From JAOTVV01 sp039591075 (GTDB lineage Bacteria; Gemmatimonadota; Gemmatimonadetes; Gemmatimonadales; GWC2-71-9): a stretch of 64,000 nt of DNA. Every line of letters begins with the position of its first letter. Position 1 is the stretch's first letter. Below the pieces are notes generated by a model. That model was not told the DNA's origin. It searched no databases and saw nothing but the letters and a program-made list of their open reading frames with translations. The DNA is taken from contig JBDHEI010000021.1 of assembly GCA_039591075.1 (NCBI GenBank), positions 1 to 64,000 on the forward strand. Direction: 5' to 3'. Below are positions 1 through 10,018 of the stretch, piece by piece. Position numbers and translations under genes: made by a program.

Positions 1-1
1 C

Positions 2-1102
<1,101 letters not shown>

Positions 1103-1530
1103 TCGCGAGATCCGGCACCGAAGGAGCCTGACAACAGGATGACGCCGCCCGGAGCAGGCGCATCCCCCCGCACCGACACCCGCAGCTGACTGCGAGCCGA
1201 AGACCCGATCCGAACCGACGGCGGTCCAAGCGGTGACCTGTCGTCATGACACACGCCTGGTGGCCTCGGGAATCCCGCCGGGTACCCGTCTCTACGGCAT
1301 GACTACCGACGATGCGGAGCAAGAATCCGCGAATTGTCCACACCTAATGTGCAACTTGATCAAATTCATACAATACATTGAAAAATATGCATTTATGTCA
1401 CGAACTTCGAGAGGAATAGGAGGGATTGAGCCAGGCGTAGCGCGTTTTCCACATGCAGCGACGCCGCCTCATCCGCCGGGCTGGCACTCCCTGCTCCGCA
1501 TGTGCGGGGTGTCGCGCGTGCCACAACGGC
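1103..1530. other. Intergenic gap between ppdK and the tmRNA terminator
   Basis: About 430 nt with no convincing coding frame on either strand. It contains an AT-rich island at roughly 1320-1400, unlike the GC-rich surroundings. An SD-like AGGAGGG at about 1418 precedes only a frame that stops at once. I see no repeat or RNA gene here. Confidence 0.5.
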
Positions 1531-1567
1531 AAAAGCAACGGGCCCGCCAAAGGGCGGGCCCCGTTGT
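1531..1567 (-). terminator. Rho-independent terminator of tmRNA
   Basis: Read on the minus strand, a GC-rich inverted repeat (CAACGGGGCCCGCC / GGCGGGCCCGTTG, loop about 3 nt) is followed by CTTTTG. It lies directly 3' of the tmRNA acceptor end, which fits an intrinsic terminator for that RNA. Confidence 0.8.
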
Positions 1568-1571
1568 GTGA

Positions 1572-1927
1572 TGGAGGCGCGGGGAATCGAACCCCGGTCC
1601 GAGCCTCGATCCAAAACCAAGCCTACGTGCGTAGGTTGCGTTTGAGGTCTCCGCGCGTCGGGTCGCAACCCCCCGGCTCGCGGACGAGCTCCCTTAGATC
1701 TCGCAACGCACGCGGAAGCGTCGTGCGTCACCAGCCCGATTTTGCGATACCCGCGCGCCGCCTTGGGCCAGGCTGCCACGCGGGCAGGTGCACTAAGCGC
1801 GAAGCTTAGGCAGCCAGAGCCAAATCAGTATTGGCAGTTGTGCTTTGCCCCAGTGGTTTATCCAGGGTACTGGGAACCTGGGCACGCCTCGGAATCTTCA
1901 CTAGACCCGTCGAATCCAGTCGCCCCC
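1572..1927 (-). ncRNA. ssrA: Transfer-messenger RNA (tmRNA)
   Basis: This RNA rescues stalled ribosomes by adding a degradation tag. Seen on the minus strand: a 5' GGGGGCG that pairs with the 3' CGCCUCC, a T-arm GGUUCGAUUCCCC next to the 3' end, and a tag frame at 1847-1806 reading QSTTANTDLALAA then UAA. The LAA end is the usual protease-recognition tail. The 3' CCA is not encoded (the acceptor is followed by TC). The first tag residue is uncertain because the resume codon cannot be fixed by eye; GGG or CAA are the in-frame candidates. Length about 356 nt is normal for one-piece tmRNA. Confidence 0.95.
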
Positions 1928-1945
1928 TCTCGATGTTCGCCCTAA

Positions 1946-1974
1946 AGATATCCTATTCATCTAGTTAGGCACAA
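1946..1974 (-). promoter_or_regulatory. Probable tmRNA promoter
   Basis: TTGTGC (1974-1969), a 17-nt spacer, then ATATCT (1951-1946) on the minus strand. The mature tmRNA 5' end is 19 nt further on, so a short leader would be removed by RNase P. Confidence 0.45.
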
Positions 1975-1978
1975 GAAC

Positions 1979-2767
1979 CTACGGCACTTCATCAGGTGCA
2001 CCGGTCGGCTGCCTCTCCGACTGGTTGATGCGGGAGGCCGCGGCGGCCGCCCCGAAGCCGTTGTCGATGTTCACGACCACTACGCCCGATGCGCAGGAGT
2101 TCAGCATGGCCAGAAGGGCAGCAACCCCTCCAAAGGAGGCCCCGTAACCCGTGCTGGTGGGGACGGCTATCACCGGCGCCTTGACCATTCCACCCACCAC
2201 GCTGGGGAGGGCCCCGTCCATGCCCGCCACCACGATGACCACAGAGGCTGAGCGAAGCGCCTCCCGATGCCGGAGGACGCGGTGGATACCGGCCACGCCG
2301 ACGTCCACTAACAGCTCCGCCTTGTTCCCCAGTGCCCGTGCCACCTCTAGCGCCTCTTCGGCTACAGGGAGGTCACTAGTCCCGGCGGTGACCACGAGGA
2401 CGGTGCCCCGCCCGGCCGGCACCGGTCGCGGCTCGGGCTCGAGGAAGACCGTCCGCGCCGTCTCGTTAATCCGCGCGCGCGGGAAGCCGTGCACGAGCGC
2501 TTCCCGCGCGTCCGGACCGGCCCGCGTCGCCAGGAAGCTTCCACTGGCCCGGGCGAGGCTCTCACAGATCCCGAGGACCTGATCCACCGTCTTTCCCTGG
2601 CACAGCACCACCTCGGCGAATCCTTGAGACAGCGGGCGATAGTGATCGATCTGGGCAAAGGGAAGCTCCTCCACCGGGAATGTACCCAGCCGCTCCATCG
2701 CCTGTCCCGGCGACACGGCCCCATGGGCGACGTCGGCCAGCAGTCGCTCCAGGTGCTCCCGGTTCAT
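1979..2767 (-). CDS. larB: Nickel pincer cofactor biosynthesis protein LarB (AIR-carboxylase-like)
   Basis: LarB carboxylates and hydrolyses nicotinic acid adenine dinucleotide, the first step to the nickel-pincer cofactor of lactate racemase. The 262-residue protein has an N-terminal helical part and a PurE-like core: VVTAGTSDLPVAEEA near 125, AGMDGALPSVVGG near 180 and PTSTGYGASFGG near 200, all typical of the family. It overlaps the start of the upstream dus gene's stop by 4 nt (ATGA), so translation is probably coupled. No larC, larE or larA is in the window, so whether the full cofactor is made cannot be judged here. Confidence 0.9.
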   Translation of the reverse strand: MNREHLERLLADVAHGAVSPGQAMERLGTFPVEELPFAQIDHYRPLSQGFAEVVLCQGKTVDQVLGICESLARASGSFLATRAGPDAREALVHGFPRARINETARTVFLEPEPRPVPAGRGTVLVVTAGTSDLPVAEEALEVARALGNKAELLVDVGVAGIHRVLRHREALRSASVVIVVAGMDGALPSVVGGMVKAPVIAVPTSTGYGASFGGVAALLAMLNSCASGVVVVNIDNGFGAAAAASRINQSERQPTGAPDEVP

Positions 2768-3747
2768 CCAACGGCCCTCAACGGTTCGAGGTATTCCCGA
2801 AACACCTGCTCGGCTTCGGTCATCGACTCGATCCGATGGAGCCGCTCACGCAGGCCCGCCGCCCCGGGGAGCCCGCGCGTGTACCATCCGAGGTGCTTGC
2901 GGAATTCCAGGGCCGTGCGTCTGGTATCCCCCTGAATGCGGGTCTGGAGCACCGCGTGCCGCAGCGCCACGGCGAAGCGCTCGGCCGCGCCGGGGACCGG
3001 GCGCGGTTGGCGTCCCTCGAGCAGCCCCCGGGCTTGCTGGAAGATCCAGGGATTCCCGAAGCTGCCCCGCGCGATCATGATCCCGTCGCACCCGGTTTCG
3101 CGCCACATGCGATAGGCATCCTCAGCGGTCTTGATGTCGCCGTTCCCCACGACGGGAATGTCCAACGCCGCCTTCACCCGAGCGATCTCCTCCCACTGGG
3201 CGTCGCCACGGTACATCTGCGCCCGCGTCCGGGGATGAAGCGTCAGCACCGCGGCCCCGGCATCCTGGCAGCGCAACGCGATCTCCACCGGATCGCGAAG
3301 CCGCTCGTCCCACCCGGACCGCGTCTTGACCGTCACGGGAAGCCCCACCGCGCCCTTCACAGCCCGAATGATGCTCGCCACGAGTCCGAGATCCTTGAGG
3401 CACCCCGAGCCACCGTTGCGCCGGACGACCTTCTTCACCGGGCAGCCAAAATTGAGGTCGATGAAGTCGGGCGCGTAGTTATGCGCCACCAGCTCCGCGG
3501 CCTCCGCCATCCCATCGGGATCCGCGCCGAACAATTGAATCCCGATTGGCCGCTCTTCAGCGGTAAAATAGGCCCCGTCGTGCACGCTCCGCACCCCGCG
3601 TCGCAGTCCCTCGCACGACAGGAACTCCGATACGAGCACGTCGGCACCGAACGAGCGGCAGACGCGGCGAAATGGGGGCTCCGAGACCCCCGCCATCGGG
3701 GCGAGGAACAACGGAGTACGGTACCGTACGGGATACGGGAAGGTCAT
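2764..3747 (-). CDS. dus: tRNA-dihydrouridine synthase
   Basis: FMN enzyme that reduces uridine to dihydrouridine in tRNA D-loops. The 327-residue TIM barrel shows LAPMAGVSEPPFR near 17, the catalytic region DLNFGCPVKKV near 97 with the Cys, VTVKTRSGWDE near 138, HPRTRAQMYRG near 172, and VVGNGDIKT near 200. It is closest in layout to DusB/NifR3, but the exact Dus class is not certain. The ATG is preceded at 7 nt by a TAACTT -10 box, so the mRNA may start at the ATG. It leads a two-gene unit with larB and is divergent from ptsN. Confidence 0.93.
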   Translation of the reverse strand: MTFPYPVRYRTPLFLAPMAGVSEPPFRRVCRSFGADVLVSEFLSCEGLRRGVRSVHDGAYFTAEERPIGIQLFGADPDGMAEAAELVAHNYAPDFIDLNFGCPVKKVVRRNGGSGCLKDLGLVASIIRAVKGAVGLPVTVKTRSGWDERLRDPVEIALRCQDAGAAVLTLHPRTRAQMYRGDAQWEEIARVKAALDIPVVGNGDIKTAEDAYRMWRETGCDGIMIARGSFGNPWIFQQARGLLEGRQPRPVPGAAERFAVALRHAVLQTRIQGDTRRTALEFRKHLGWYTRGLPGAAGLRERLHRIESMTEAEQVFREYLEPLRAVG

Positions 3748-3754
3748 GCGTGCG

Positions 3755-3783
3755 AAGTTAACGATCCCATTCTGGCATTACAA
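3755..3783 (-). promoter_or_regulatory. Promoter of dus-larB, probably leaderless
   Basis: TTGTAA (3783-3778), 17-nt spacer, TAACTT (3760-3755), then 7 nt to the ATG at 3747. That distance puts transcription start on or next to the start codon. Confidence 0.6.
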
Positions 3784-3791
3784 CCAGTCGT

Positions 3792-3820
3792 TTGACACGG
3801 AGATCCGACGTTCGTTAGAC
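3792..3820 (+). promoter_or_regulatory. Promoter of ptsN
   Basis: TTGACA (3792-3797), exactly 17 nt, TTAGAC (3815-3820). The ATG of ptsN is 37 nt downstream of the -10 box. It is back to back with the dus promoter. Confidence 0.65.
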
Positions 3821-3857
3821 TTCTCCTTTTCCATTACCGACAGAGTGAATCACCACA

Positions 3858-4310
3858 ATGCACCTGAGAGAGTTCTTCGCACCCGATGCGATATCCCTCG
3901 GCCTCCACGCCACGGAGAAGGACGAGATTCTGAAGGAGCTGATCGGACTGCTCAAGCTCGACGAGAAATCCGACGCAATGCTCTACAAGATGTTGAAACG
4001 GCGGGAGAATCTCGGCTCGACGGGGATCGGGCGAGGCATCGCCATACCCCATTGCCGCTCGCTGGTGGTCCAGCGCCTACGCGTTGCTTACGGCCGCAAG
4101 CCCGAGGGAGTGGACTTCCGCGCGATCGACGAGAAGCCGGTGTACAACTTCTTCCTCATCGTTGCCCCACCACTGGAAGTCTCCAACCAGTACCTGCCAG
4201 TGCTGGGGAAGATCGCCCAGTTCGCGAAGGAGCCCGAGGTGCCGGACCGCCTGGAGTCGCTACGGGCGCCGGAGCAATTCCTGACGCTCCTCGACGAGAA
4301 GGGCGCGTAG
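3858..4310 (+). CDS. ptsN: PTS EIIA-type (PtsN-like) regulatory protein
   Basis: A 150-residue single EIIA domain of the nitrogen/fructose PTS class, phosphorylated on His by HPr-like proteins. The site is visible as GIAIPHCRS near residue 56, and NFFLIVAPPLEVSNQYLPVLGKI gives the conserved second half (VAPP near 98). There is no EIIB or EIIC domain, so a regulatory role is more likely than sugar transport. It stands alone between divergent dus and convergent guaA. No clear SD precedes the ATG. Whether it acts as EIIA-Ntr is inference. Confidence 0.85.
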   Translation: MHLREFFAPDAISLGLHATEKDEILKELIGLLKLDEKSDAMLYKMLKRRENLGSTGIGRGIAIPHCRSLVVQRLRVAYGRKPEGVDFRAIDEKPVYNFFLIVAPPLEVSNQYLPVLGKIAQFAKEPEVPDRLESLRAPEQFLTLLDEKGA

Positions 4311-4317
4311 CGCGCGC

Positions 4318-5877
4318 TCACTCCCACTCGATGGTGGCTGGGGGCTTCGAGCTGACGTCGTACACGACGCGGTTGACGCCGTCGACCTCGTTGATGATTC
4401 GGTTGGCGGTACGGGCAAGCAGTTCCGACTGAAACGGGTACCAGTCAGCCGTCATTCCGTCCGTGCTGGTGACCGCCCGGAGCGCCACGACGTTCTCGTA
4501 GGTCCTGGAGTCCCCCATCACTCCAACGGCCCGCACCGGCAGCAGCACTGCGAACGCCTGCCAGATCTCGTCGTAGACCCCAGCGTCGCGGATTTCTTCG
4601 AGATAGATGGCATCCGCCGCTCTGAGGATTCGCAAACCCTCCGGGGTGACGGCTCCCAGGATCCTCACGCCCAACCCGGGCCCCGGGAACGGATGGCGGC
4701 CCACGATCTCTCCCGAGAGCCCCAGCTCCCTGCCGACCTGCCGGACCTCGTCCTTGAACAGCTCCCGGAGAGGCTCGATCAGCTCGAACGGCAGGTTCGG
4801 CCGCAACCCGCCGACGTTGTGGTGCGTTTTGATGGTGGCGGATGGCCCCCCCCGCGGTGACATCGACTCGATGACATCGGGATAAAGCGTCCCCTGCACC
4901 AGGAACCCCACGTCGTCGCCGACGTGGCGGGCCACATCCTCGAACACGTCGATGAATGTGTGCCCGATCAGTCGCCGCTTCTCTTCCGGATCCTCGACCC
5001 CGGCTAACCGGGACAAGAACCGGTCTGTTGCATCCACGACCCGCAAGTCGATGCCGAGATGCGCACGGAACACCCGCTCCACCTGATCTCCCTCGTGCAA
5101 TCGCAGCAGTCCGTTGTCGACGAAGATGCAGGTCAGCCGGTCACCCACGGCCCGGTGCACGAGGACCGCAGCCACCGCCGAGTCGACGCCGCCCGAGAGG
5201 CCGCAAATGACCCGCGCCGTGGGCCCGACGCGCTCGCGGATGTGCACTATCTGGTCCTGGATGAAGTGTCCCGCCGTCCAGTCGGGCGAGCACTGGCAGA
5301 TATCGAACAGGAAGTTCCTGATGACCTCGCCGCCCCGAGTGGTGTGGGCAACTTCGGGATGGAACTGGACGCCGTAGAGTCGGCGTTTCGGGTTCGCAAA
5401 CGCCGCGATCGGGGTGTTCCGGCTCGATCCGATCAAGCCAAACCCCTCTGGCAACCGTGCCACCCGGTCACCGTGGCTCATCCAGACCTGGATATGCTCG
5501 CCGGGCTCGAACCCGGCGAAGAGATCGCCGGCTCGGCAAATCTCGAGGTCCGCCCGACCGTACTCACGCTCGGTGGCGGCCACGATCGCCCCGCCCACAG
5601 CTTGCGCCACCAGGTACATGCCGTAGCACACGCCCAGCACCGGGACGCCGAGCTCCACAACTTCTGGATCGATCTGGGGCGCGCCCGAGTCGTATACCGA
5701 GCTCGGCCCGCCGGACAGGATGATGCCGCGGGGCTCGAGCCGGCGCACCGCGTCGAGCGACGCCGGTGGCGGGTGAATCTCGCAGTACACATGCTCCTCC
5801 CGCACGCGGCGGGCGATGAGCTGGGTGTACTGGGAGCCGAAGTCGAGAACCAGAATGCCGTTCTTGAGGGTTGTCAT
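4318..5877 (-). CDS. guaA: GMP synthase (glutamine-hydrolysing)
   Basis: Converts XMP to GMP with ATP and glutamine. The 519-residue protein has the class I glutamine amidotransferase domain (catalytic Cys in GVCYGMYL near 85, His-Glu in QFHPEV near 172), the ATP pyrophosphatase P-loop GLSGGVDSAVAA near 225, and the C-terminal dimerisation domain ending KPPATIEWE, the usual GuaA end. Its ATG overlaps the lysA TGA (ATGA). It is convergent with ptsN, with only 7 nt between the stops. Confidence 0.97.
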   Translation of the reverse strand: MTTLKNGILVLDFGSQYTQLIARRVREEHVYCEIHPPPASLDAVRRLEPRGIILSGGPSSVYDSGAPQIDPEVVELGVPVLGVCYGMYLVAQAVGGAIVAATEREYGRADLEICRAGDLFAGFEPGEHIQVWMSHGDRVARLPEGFGLIGSSRNTPIAAFANPKRRLYGVQFHPEVAHTTRGGEVIRNFLFDICQCSPDWTAGHFIQDQIVHIRERVGPTARVICGLSGGVDSAVAAVLVHRAVGDRLTCIFVDNGLLRLHEGDQVERVFRAHLGIDLRVVDATDRFLSRLAGVEDPEEKRRLIGHTFIDVFEDVARHVGDDVGFLVQGTLYPDVIESMSPRGGPSATIKTHHNVGGLRPNLPFELIEPLRELFKDEVRQVGRELGLSGEIVGRHPFPGPGLGVRILGAVTPEGLRILRAADAIYLEEIRDAGVYDEIWQAFAVLLPVRAVGVMGDSRTYENVVALRAVTSTDGMTADWYPFQSELLARTANRIINEVDGVNRVVYDVSSKPPATIEWE

Positions 5878-7178
5878 GGCGTCTCGAACTCCGTGGCGGC
5901 CGTGTCGCGCCAGGCATCGGCGGCTTCGATCTCATCCAGCGTGCGTTCGCCGACTATGAGATCCTCCAACGACTCCCGACGGCGGGCGACGGCCCACCGT
6001 TCACCGTCGATTACGACCTCGGCGGCCCGTGGTCTGGAGTTGTAGGTCGAGCTCATCGAGAACCCATATGCCCCGACGCCCGAGATGGCGATGAGCGCTC
6101 CGGGTTGGGCCGCGGGCAGGCATCGGTCGCGTCCCAGGAAATCACCGGTTTCGCAGACGGGCCCAACGACGTCAACCCGCTCCCGACTCTCGGACGGCGA
6201 GGCGCGGTCGGCGCCGACGACCTGGATGTCGTGTTCGGCCCCGTAGAGACTCGGACGGAGCAGATCGTTCATCGCGGCATCCAGCACCACAAACGCCTTT
6301 CCCAGCGCCTCCTTCCGGTAGAGGCAGCGCGCGAGGAGCACGCCGGCGTTGCCAACCAGATACCTGCCGGGCTCCACGAACAAGGTGAGGCCGGTGTCGC
6401 GAGCCACCGGGGTCACCGCCCCGGCAAACACCTCGGGCTCGAGCGCCGTTTCGTCCGTGTAGCGAATGCCCAGACCGCCACCAACGTCGACGGCTCGCAG
6501 GGTCTCAACGCCGAGGCTTCGCACTTTCGCCACCAAGTCGGCGATGCGCGAGCCCGCCGTCACGTAGGCCTGGGGATCGCAGATCTGCGACCCGAGATGC
6601 ATGCCGATGGACTCGAGCCTAAGAAACGGGATGGCGAGTGCCCTTCGGACCAGATCGAGTACTTGGGGTAGCGGCACGCCGAACTTCTTGTCCGCCTCTC
6701 CCGTCTGGGTGTACGGATGTGTCTTGGTCTTGACGTCGGGATTGACGCGAATTCCGATCCGTACCGGCTGTTTCACCGCGGCGGCGATGTCGGCGAGTTG
6801 GGCGAGCTCCTCTGCCGACTCGACATTGATGAGCCCGATCCCATCCCGCACGGTTCGCCTCAGTTCGTCGAGGCGCTTGCCGACTCCGCTGAAGATGATG
6901 TCGGCGGCTCGAAAGCCCGCGCGGCGAGCACGGACGAATTCCCCGATTGACACCACATCCGCTCCCGCCCCCAACTCGTGTAGGACGGAGAGCATGCCCA
7001 GATTGCCATTGGCCTTGACCGAGTAGAAGACCCGATGGGGAACGACCGAGAGCGCACGGGTGAGGGCCCGATATTGCGTGCGGACATGCCCGGCGTCGTA
7101 GACGTAGACGGGAGTCCCGACGTCTCGCGCGATGTCCTCGAGGAGCGCAGCTCGCTCGATCAGTAGGCGCGCGCCCAC
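5874..7178 (-). CDS. lysA: Diaminopimelate decarboxylase
   Basis: PLP enzyme for the last step of lysine synthesis. Seen: PLP Lys in YSVKANGN, HLGSQI, GGGLGI, EPGRYLVGNAG, and the C-terminal CETGDFLGRDR and YNSRPR substrate-binding segments. I chose a GTG start at 7178 (434 aa) because a GGAGG lies 4 nt upstream and the protein then begins close to the usual family start. An ATG 39 nt further upstream would add a Gly-rich tail. The start lies inside the 3' end of proS, and the stop overlaps guaA. Confidence 0.93.
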   Translation of the reverse strand: MGARLLIERAALLEDIARDVGTPVYVYDAGHVRTQYRALTRALSVVPHRVFYSVKANGNLGMLSVLHELGAGADVVSIGEFVRARRAGFRAADIIFSGVGKRLDELRRTVRDGIGLINVESAEELAQLADIAAAVKQPVRIGIRVNPDVKTKTHPYTQTGEADKKFGVPLPQVLDLVRRALAIPFLRLESIGMHLGSQICDPQAYVTAGSRIADLVAKVRSLGVETLRAVDVGGGLGIRYTDETALEPEVFAGAVTPVARDTGLTLFVEPGRYLVGNAGVLLARCLYRKEALGKAFVVLDAAMNDLLRPSLYGAEHDIQVVGADRASPSESRERVDVVGPVCETGDFLGRDRCLPAAQPGALIAISGVGAYGFSMSSTYNSRPRAAEVVIDGERWAVARRRESLEDLIVGERTLDEIEAADAWRDTAATEFETP

Positions 7179-8605
7179 ACAGCCTCCACCACCGCCTTCA
7201 TCCCGCACCACACGCACGTGGCCGGTGCCGGATCGGAACGGAACTCCTCGTCCGGCAGCACCCGCGTCGTGGCCTTCGTGTGCTCCTGAATCGCCGCCTC
7301 ACACGCTTCGGAGCCACAGTAGCCACCGAAGGCGAACCCGCCGGACCCGTTCATGATCTCGAGCAGCTGATCCTTCTCGACACCCCGGAACGTGTTGGCC
7401 TCGCGCCGATCGCGGGCAGCCGCGAGGAGCGCAGCCTGGATCTCGTCCAACGAGGTTCGCACGCTCATCTCCAGTCCGTCCAGCGGCACCGCCGCCTTGC
7501 CGCCGGTCCGTCGGGCGAGCATGGCCTGACCATTATCGACGTCTCGCGGCCCCACCTCCAGCCTCACGGGTACTCCGCGGCTCTCCCACTCGTAATACTT
7601 CGCCCCGGGCTTCATGCCTTCCCGCTCGTCGAGCAGCACGCGGATGCCGCCGGCCCGAAGCTCGTCCATCATTTGGCTGCCAACCTCGAGCACGCGGGTT
7701 CGCTCGTCGTCGTTGCGGAAGATCGGCACGATCACCACCTGCGTGGGGGCGAGCCGCGGCGGACACACCAGGCCCACATCGTCGCTGTGCGTCATGATCA
7801 GACCGCCGACGAGACGGGTCGACACGCCCCACGACGAGCTCCACACGTAGTCGAGCTCGCCGCTCGCCGTTTGAAACTGGGTCCCGAATGCCCGTGCGAA
7901 GTTCTGGCCCAGGAAGTGGGACGTGCCGGCCTGAAGCGCCTTGTTGTCCTGCATCAGCCCCACACAGGCCAACGTGCGCACGGCGCCTGCGAACTTCTCC
8001 GACTCGGTTTTGACGCCCGTGATGACGGGGATCGCCATCCACTCCTCCATGAATCGACGGTACAGACCCAGGATGAGACGGGATTCCTCTTCCGCCTCCT
8101 CGGCCGTGGCGTGCACGGTATGGCCCTCTTGCAAAAGGAACGCCGTAGTGCGCAGGAAGAGCCGGGTCCGCATTTCCCACCGCACGATGTTCGCCCACTG
8201 GTTCAGGAGAACCGGGAGGTCACGGTAGCTCTGGATCCACTTGGAGAGCATCGCATAGATGATCGTCTCCGACGTGGGGCGCACCACGAGCGGCTCTTCG
8301 AGCTCTTTCCCGCCCGCGTGCGTGACCACGGCGGTTTGGGGCGCGAACCCCTCGACATGCTCCGCTTCCTTTGCAAGGAAGCTCTGCGGGATGAAGAGCG
8401 GGAAGTACGCGTTCTCGTGACCTGTCTTCTTGAACATGCCATCGAGCGCCTGCTGCATGAGCTCCCAGATTCCATAGCCGCGGGGCCGGATCACCATGCA
8501 GCCACGCACCGGGGAATAGTCGGCCAGCTCCGCCCGCATGATCACGTCGTTGTACCAGGCGCTGAAGTCCTCCGAACGTGGGGTAATGCGTTGACGGTCA
8601 GCCAT
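7160..8605 (-). CDS. proS: Prolyl-tRNA synthetase (short, archaeal/eukaryote-like type)
   Basis: Class II synthetase charging tRNA-Pro. Seen: YSPVRGCMVIRPRGYGIWE near 31, motif 2 RWEMRTRLFLR near 145 with QEGHT, motif 3 region, and a C-terminal zinc-ribbon-like segment with CGSEACE and CVWCGM near 440 and 465, ending in Tyr as in the ProS type without the editing insertion. I start at the ATG at 8605 (MADRQRITPR, 481 aa); a longer frame upstream adds 15 unsupported residues. Overlaps lysA by 19 nt. Confidence 0.95.
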   Translation of the reverse strand: MADRQRITPRSEDFSAWYNDVIMRAELADYSPVRGCMVIRPRGYGIWELMQQALDGMFKKTGHENAYFPLFIPQSFLAKEAEHVEGFAPQTAVVTHAGGKELEEPLVVRPTSETIIYAMLSKWIQSYRDLPVLLNQWANIVRWEMRTRLFLRTTAFLLQEGHTVHATAEEAEEESRLILGLYRRFMEEWMAIPVITGVKTESEKFAGAVRTLACVGLMQDNKALQAGTSHFLGQNFARAFGTQFQTASGELDYVWSSSWGVSTRLVGGLIMTHSDDVGLVCPPRLAPTQVVIVPIFRNDDERTRVLEVGSQMMDELRAGGIRVLLDEREGMKPGAKYYEWESRGVPVRLEVGPRDVDNGQAMLARRTGGKAAVPLDGLEMSVRTSLDEIQAALLAAARDRREANTFRGVEKDQLLEIMNGSGGFAFGGYCGSEACEAAIQEHTKATTRVLPDEEFRSDPAPATCVWCGMKAVVEAVWARAY

Positions 8606-8680
8606 GACGGTGGTATCGGGTCTCTGGTTGCAGGTGCCCCATCCGAGCATATGGGTAGATGGGTCTCGAGCGGGGTGCCA

Positions 8681-9982
8681 TCAGCGGTCCGCCGTATGCG
8701 ATGGCGACTCGACGAGACGGCTCAGGGCCATGCGCGTCTCCTCCCCAGTTGCGAGATCGCGCACGAGCGCCTCGCGGCGGGCACGTTCGTCCGGTCCGAT
8801 GAGTACGGCCTGTGACGCGGCACGGGCCGACGCGAGCTTGAGCTGCTTGGCCACCGATTGCGCCTTCAGGGCGTACTCCACCCGCCGCCCTGCGTCCCGG
8901 AGCTCGTGGGCCAGCCCGAGCACGGCCGGGACGTCTTCGCTGGTCACGGCGACGAGGAAGATGTCGATCCCTCCTGCCGCCTCGTTCGCGTGCCCCCGCT
9001 CGCGTACCAGCTCACCCAGCACCACGTCCCCCATCCCAAATCCGGTGGCCGGCAGATCGATCCCACCCAGCGCCTCGAGAAGACCGTCGTATCGACCGCC
9101 GCCGCAGATCGCGCGCATGGTCCGCCGGGCATCGAACAACTCGAACACGATCCCGGTATAGTAGGCCAAGCCCCGCACGACCGACATGTCGATCGCTACG
9201 TAGTCTGCAAGGCCCATCGATGCCAATGCCTCGATACACTCCAACAGTGGTGACACGGTATCGGGATCGATTGAGGCATCGGACACGGCGGCCCGAAGCG
9301 CGTCGATCGAGCGGATGTCGCCGACGGCGAGCACGCGAGCCGCGGCATCTTCATCGAGTCCAGCCGTTCGCATCAGATTCTGCAACAGGTCTTCGCGCGG
9401 GTCGCGATCGAGCTTGTCGATCTGCGCGTACGCCGCCACAATCTGCGGTGCTGTGAGTCCGTGCGCCGACAGCAGGGCCTGCGTGACGCGGCGGTCCGAG
9501 ATCCGCACTCGGAAATCGGCTGCGGTCAGACCGAAAGCCCGAACGACGTCCACGGCGGCGGCGATCAGCTCCGCGTCCGCGAGCGGTCCTGCCTCACCGA
9601 TGAGATCCATGTTGAGCTGGAAATGCTCCCGGAGCCGCCCCCGCTGCTGCCGCTCGTAGCGAAACAGCTGCGGCATCGTGAACCACCGAATGGGTTTCTT
9701 CAGCGCCCTGGCGCGCTGCGCCACCATCCGAGCGAGCGTGGGTGTCATTTCCGGCCGCAGCGCGACGGCGCGTCCGCCCTTGTCCTCGAACGCGTACAAC
9801 TGCGCGACAATCTCCTCCCCGCTCTTCTGGGTGTAGAGCTCTAGCGGCTCGAGCGGCGGCCCGTCGTACTCCTCGAACCCGTAGCGCGCTGCGACGTCGC
9901 GCCACACCGTGAAGATCCGGTTTCGGAGCGTTGTCTCGTCGGGGAAGAAGTCGCGGAATCCGGGTAGGGCCTGGCTGTGCAT
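8681..9982 (-). CDS. hisS: Histidyl-tRNA synthetase
   Basis: 433-residue class II synthetase. Seen: GFRDFFPDE at the N-terminus, motif 2 FRYERQQRGRLREHFQ near 112, RGLAYYTGIVFE near 270 and GGGRYDGLLEALGG near 292, the two HisRS histidine-binding signatures, then an anticodon-binding C-terminal domain. Begins MHSQALPGFRDF. Its promoter lies across the folC stop and seems to give a leaderless mRNA. HisZ, the ATP-PRT regulatory paralogue, is less likely because the catalytic signatures are complete. Confidence 0.95.
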   Translation of the reverse strand: MHSQALPGFRDFFPDETTLRNRIFTVWRDVAARYGFEEYDGPPLEPLELYTQKSGEEIVAQLYAFEDKGGRAVALRPEMTPTLARMVAQRARALKKPIRWFTMPQLFRYERQQRGRLREHFQLNMDLIGEAGPLADAELIAAAVDVVRAFGLTAADFRVRISDRRVTQALLSAHGLTAPQIVAAYAQIDKLDRDPREDLLQNLMRTAGLDEDAAARVLAVGDIRSIDALRAAVSDASIDPDTVSPLLECIEALASMGLADYVAIDMSVVRGLAYYTGIVFELFDARRTMRAICGGGRYDGLLEALGGIDLPATGFGMGDVVLGELVRERGHANEAAGGIDIFLVAVTSEDVPAVLGLAHELRDAGRRVEYALKAQSVAKQLKLASARAASQAVLIGPDERARREALVRDLATGEETRMALSRLVESPSHTADR

Positions 9983-9988
9983 CGGAGC

Positions 9989-10018
9989 AATCTATCCGAG
10001 TGGCGCAAAACCCGGCAA
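9989..10018 (-). promoter_or_regulatory. Promoter of hisS, probably leaderless
   Basis: TTGCCG (10018-10013), 18-nt spacer, TAGATT (9994-9989), then 6 nt to the ATG at 9982. It overlaps the folC stop codon. Confidence 0.5.

Noticed and set aside
1453..1945. Plus- and minus-strand frames across 1453-1945
   Set aside because: They run through the tmRNA and its terminator; the RNA explains the conservation.
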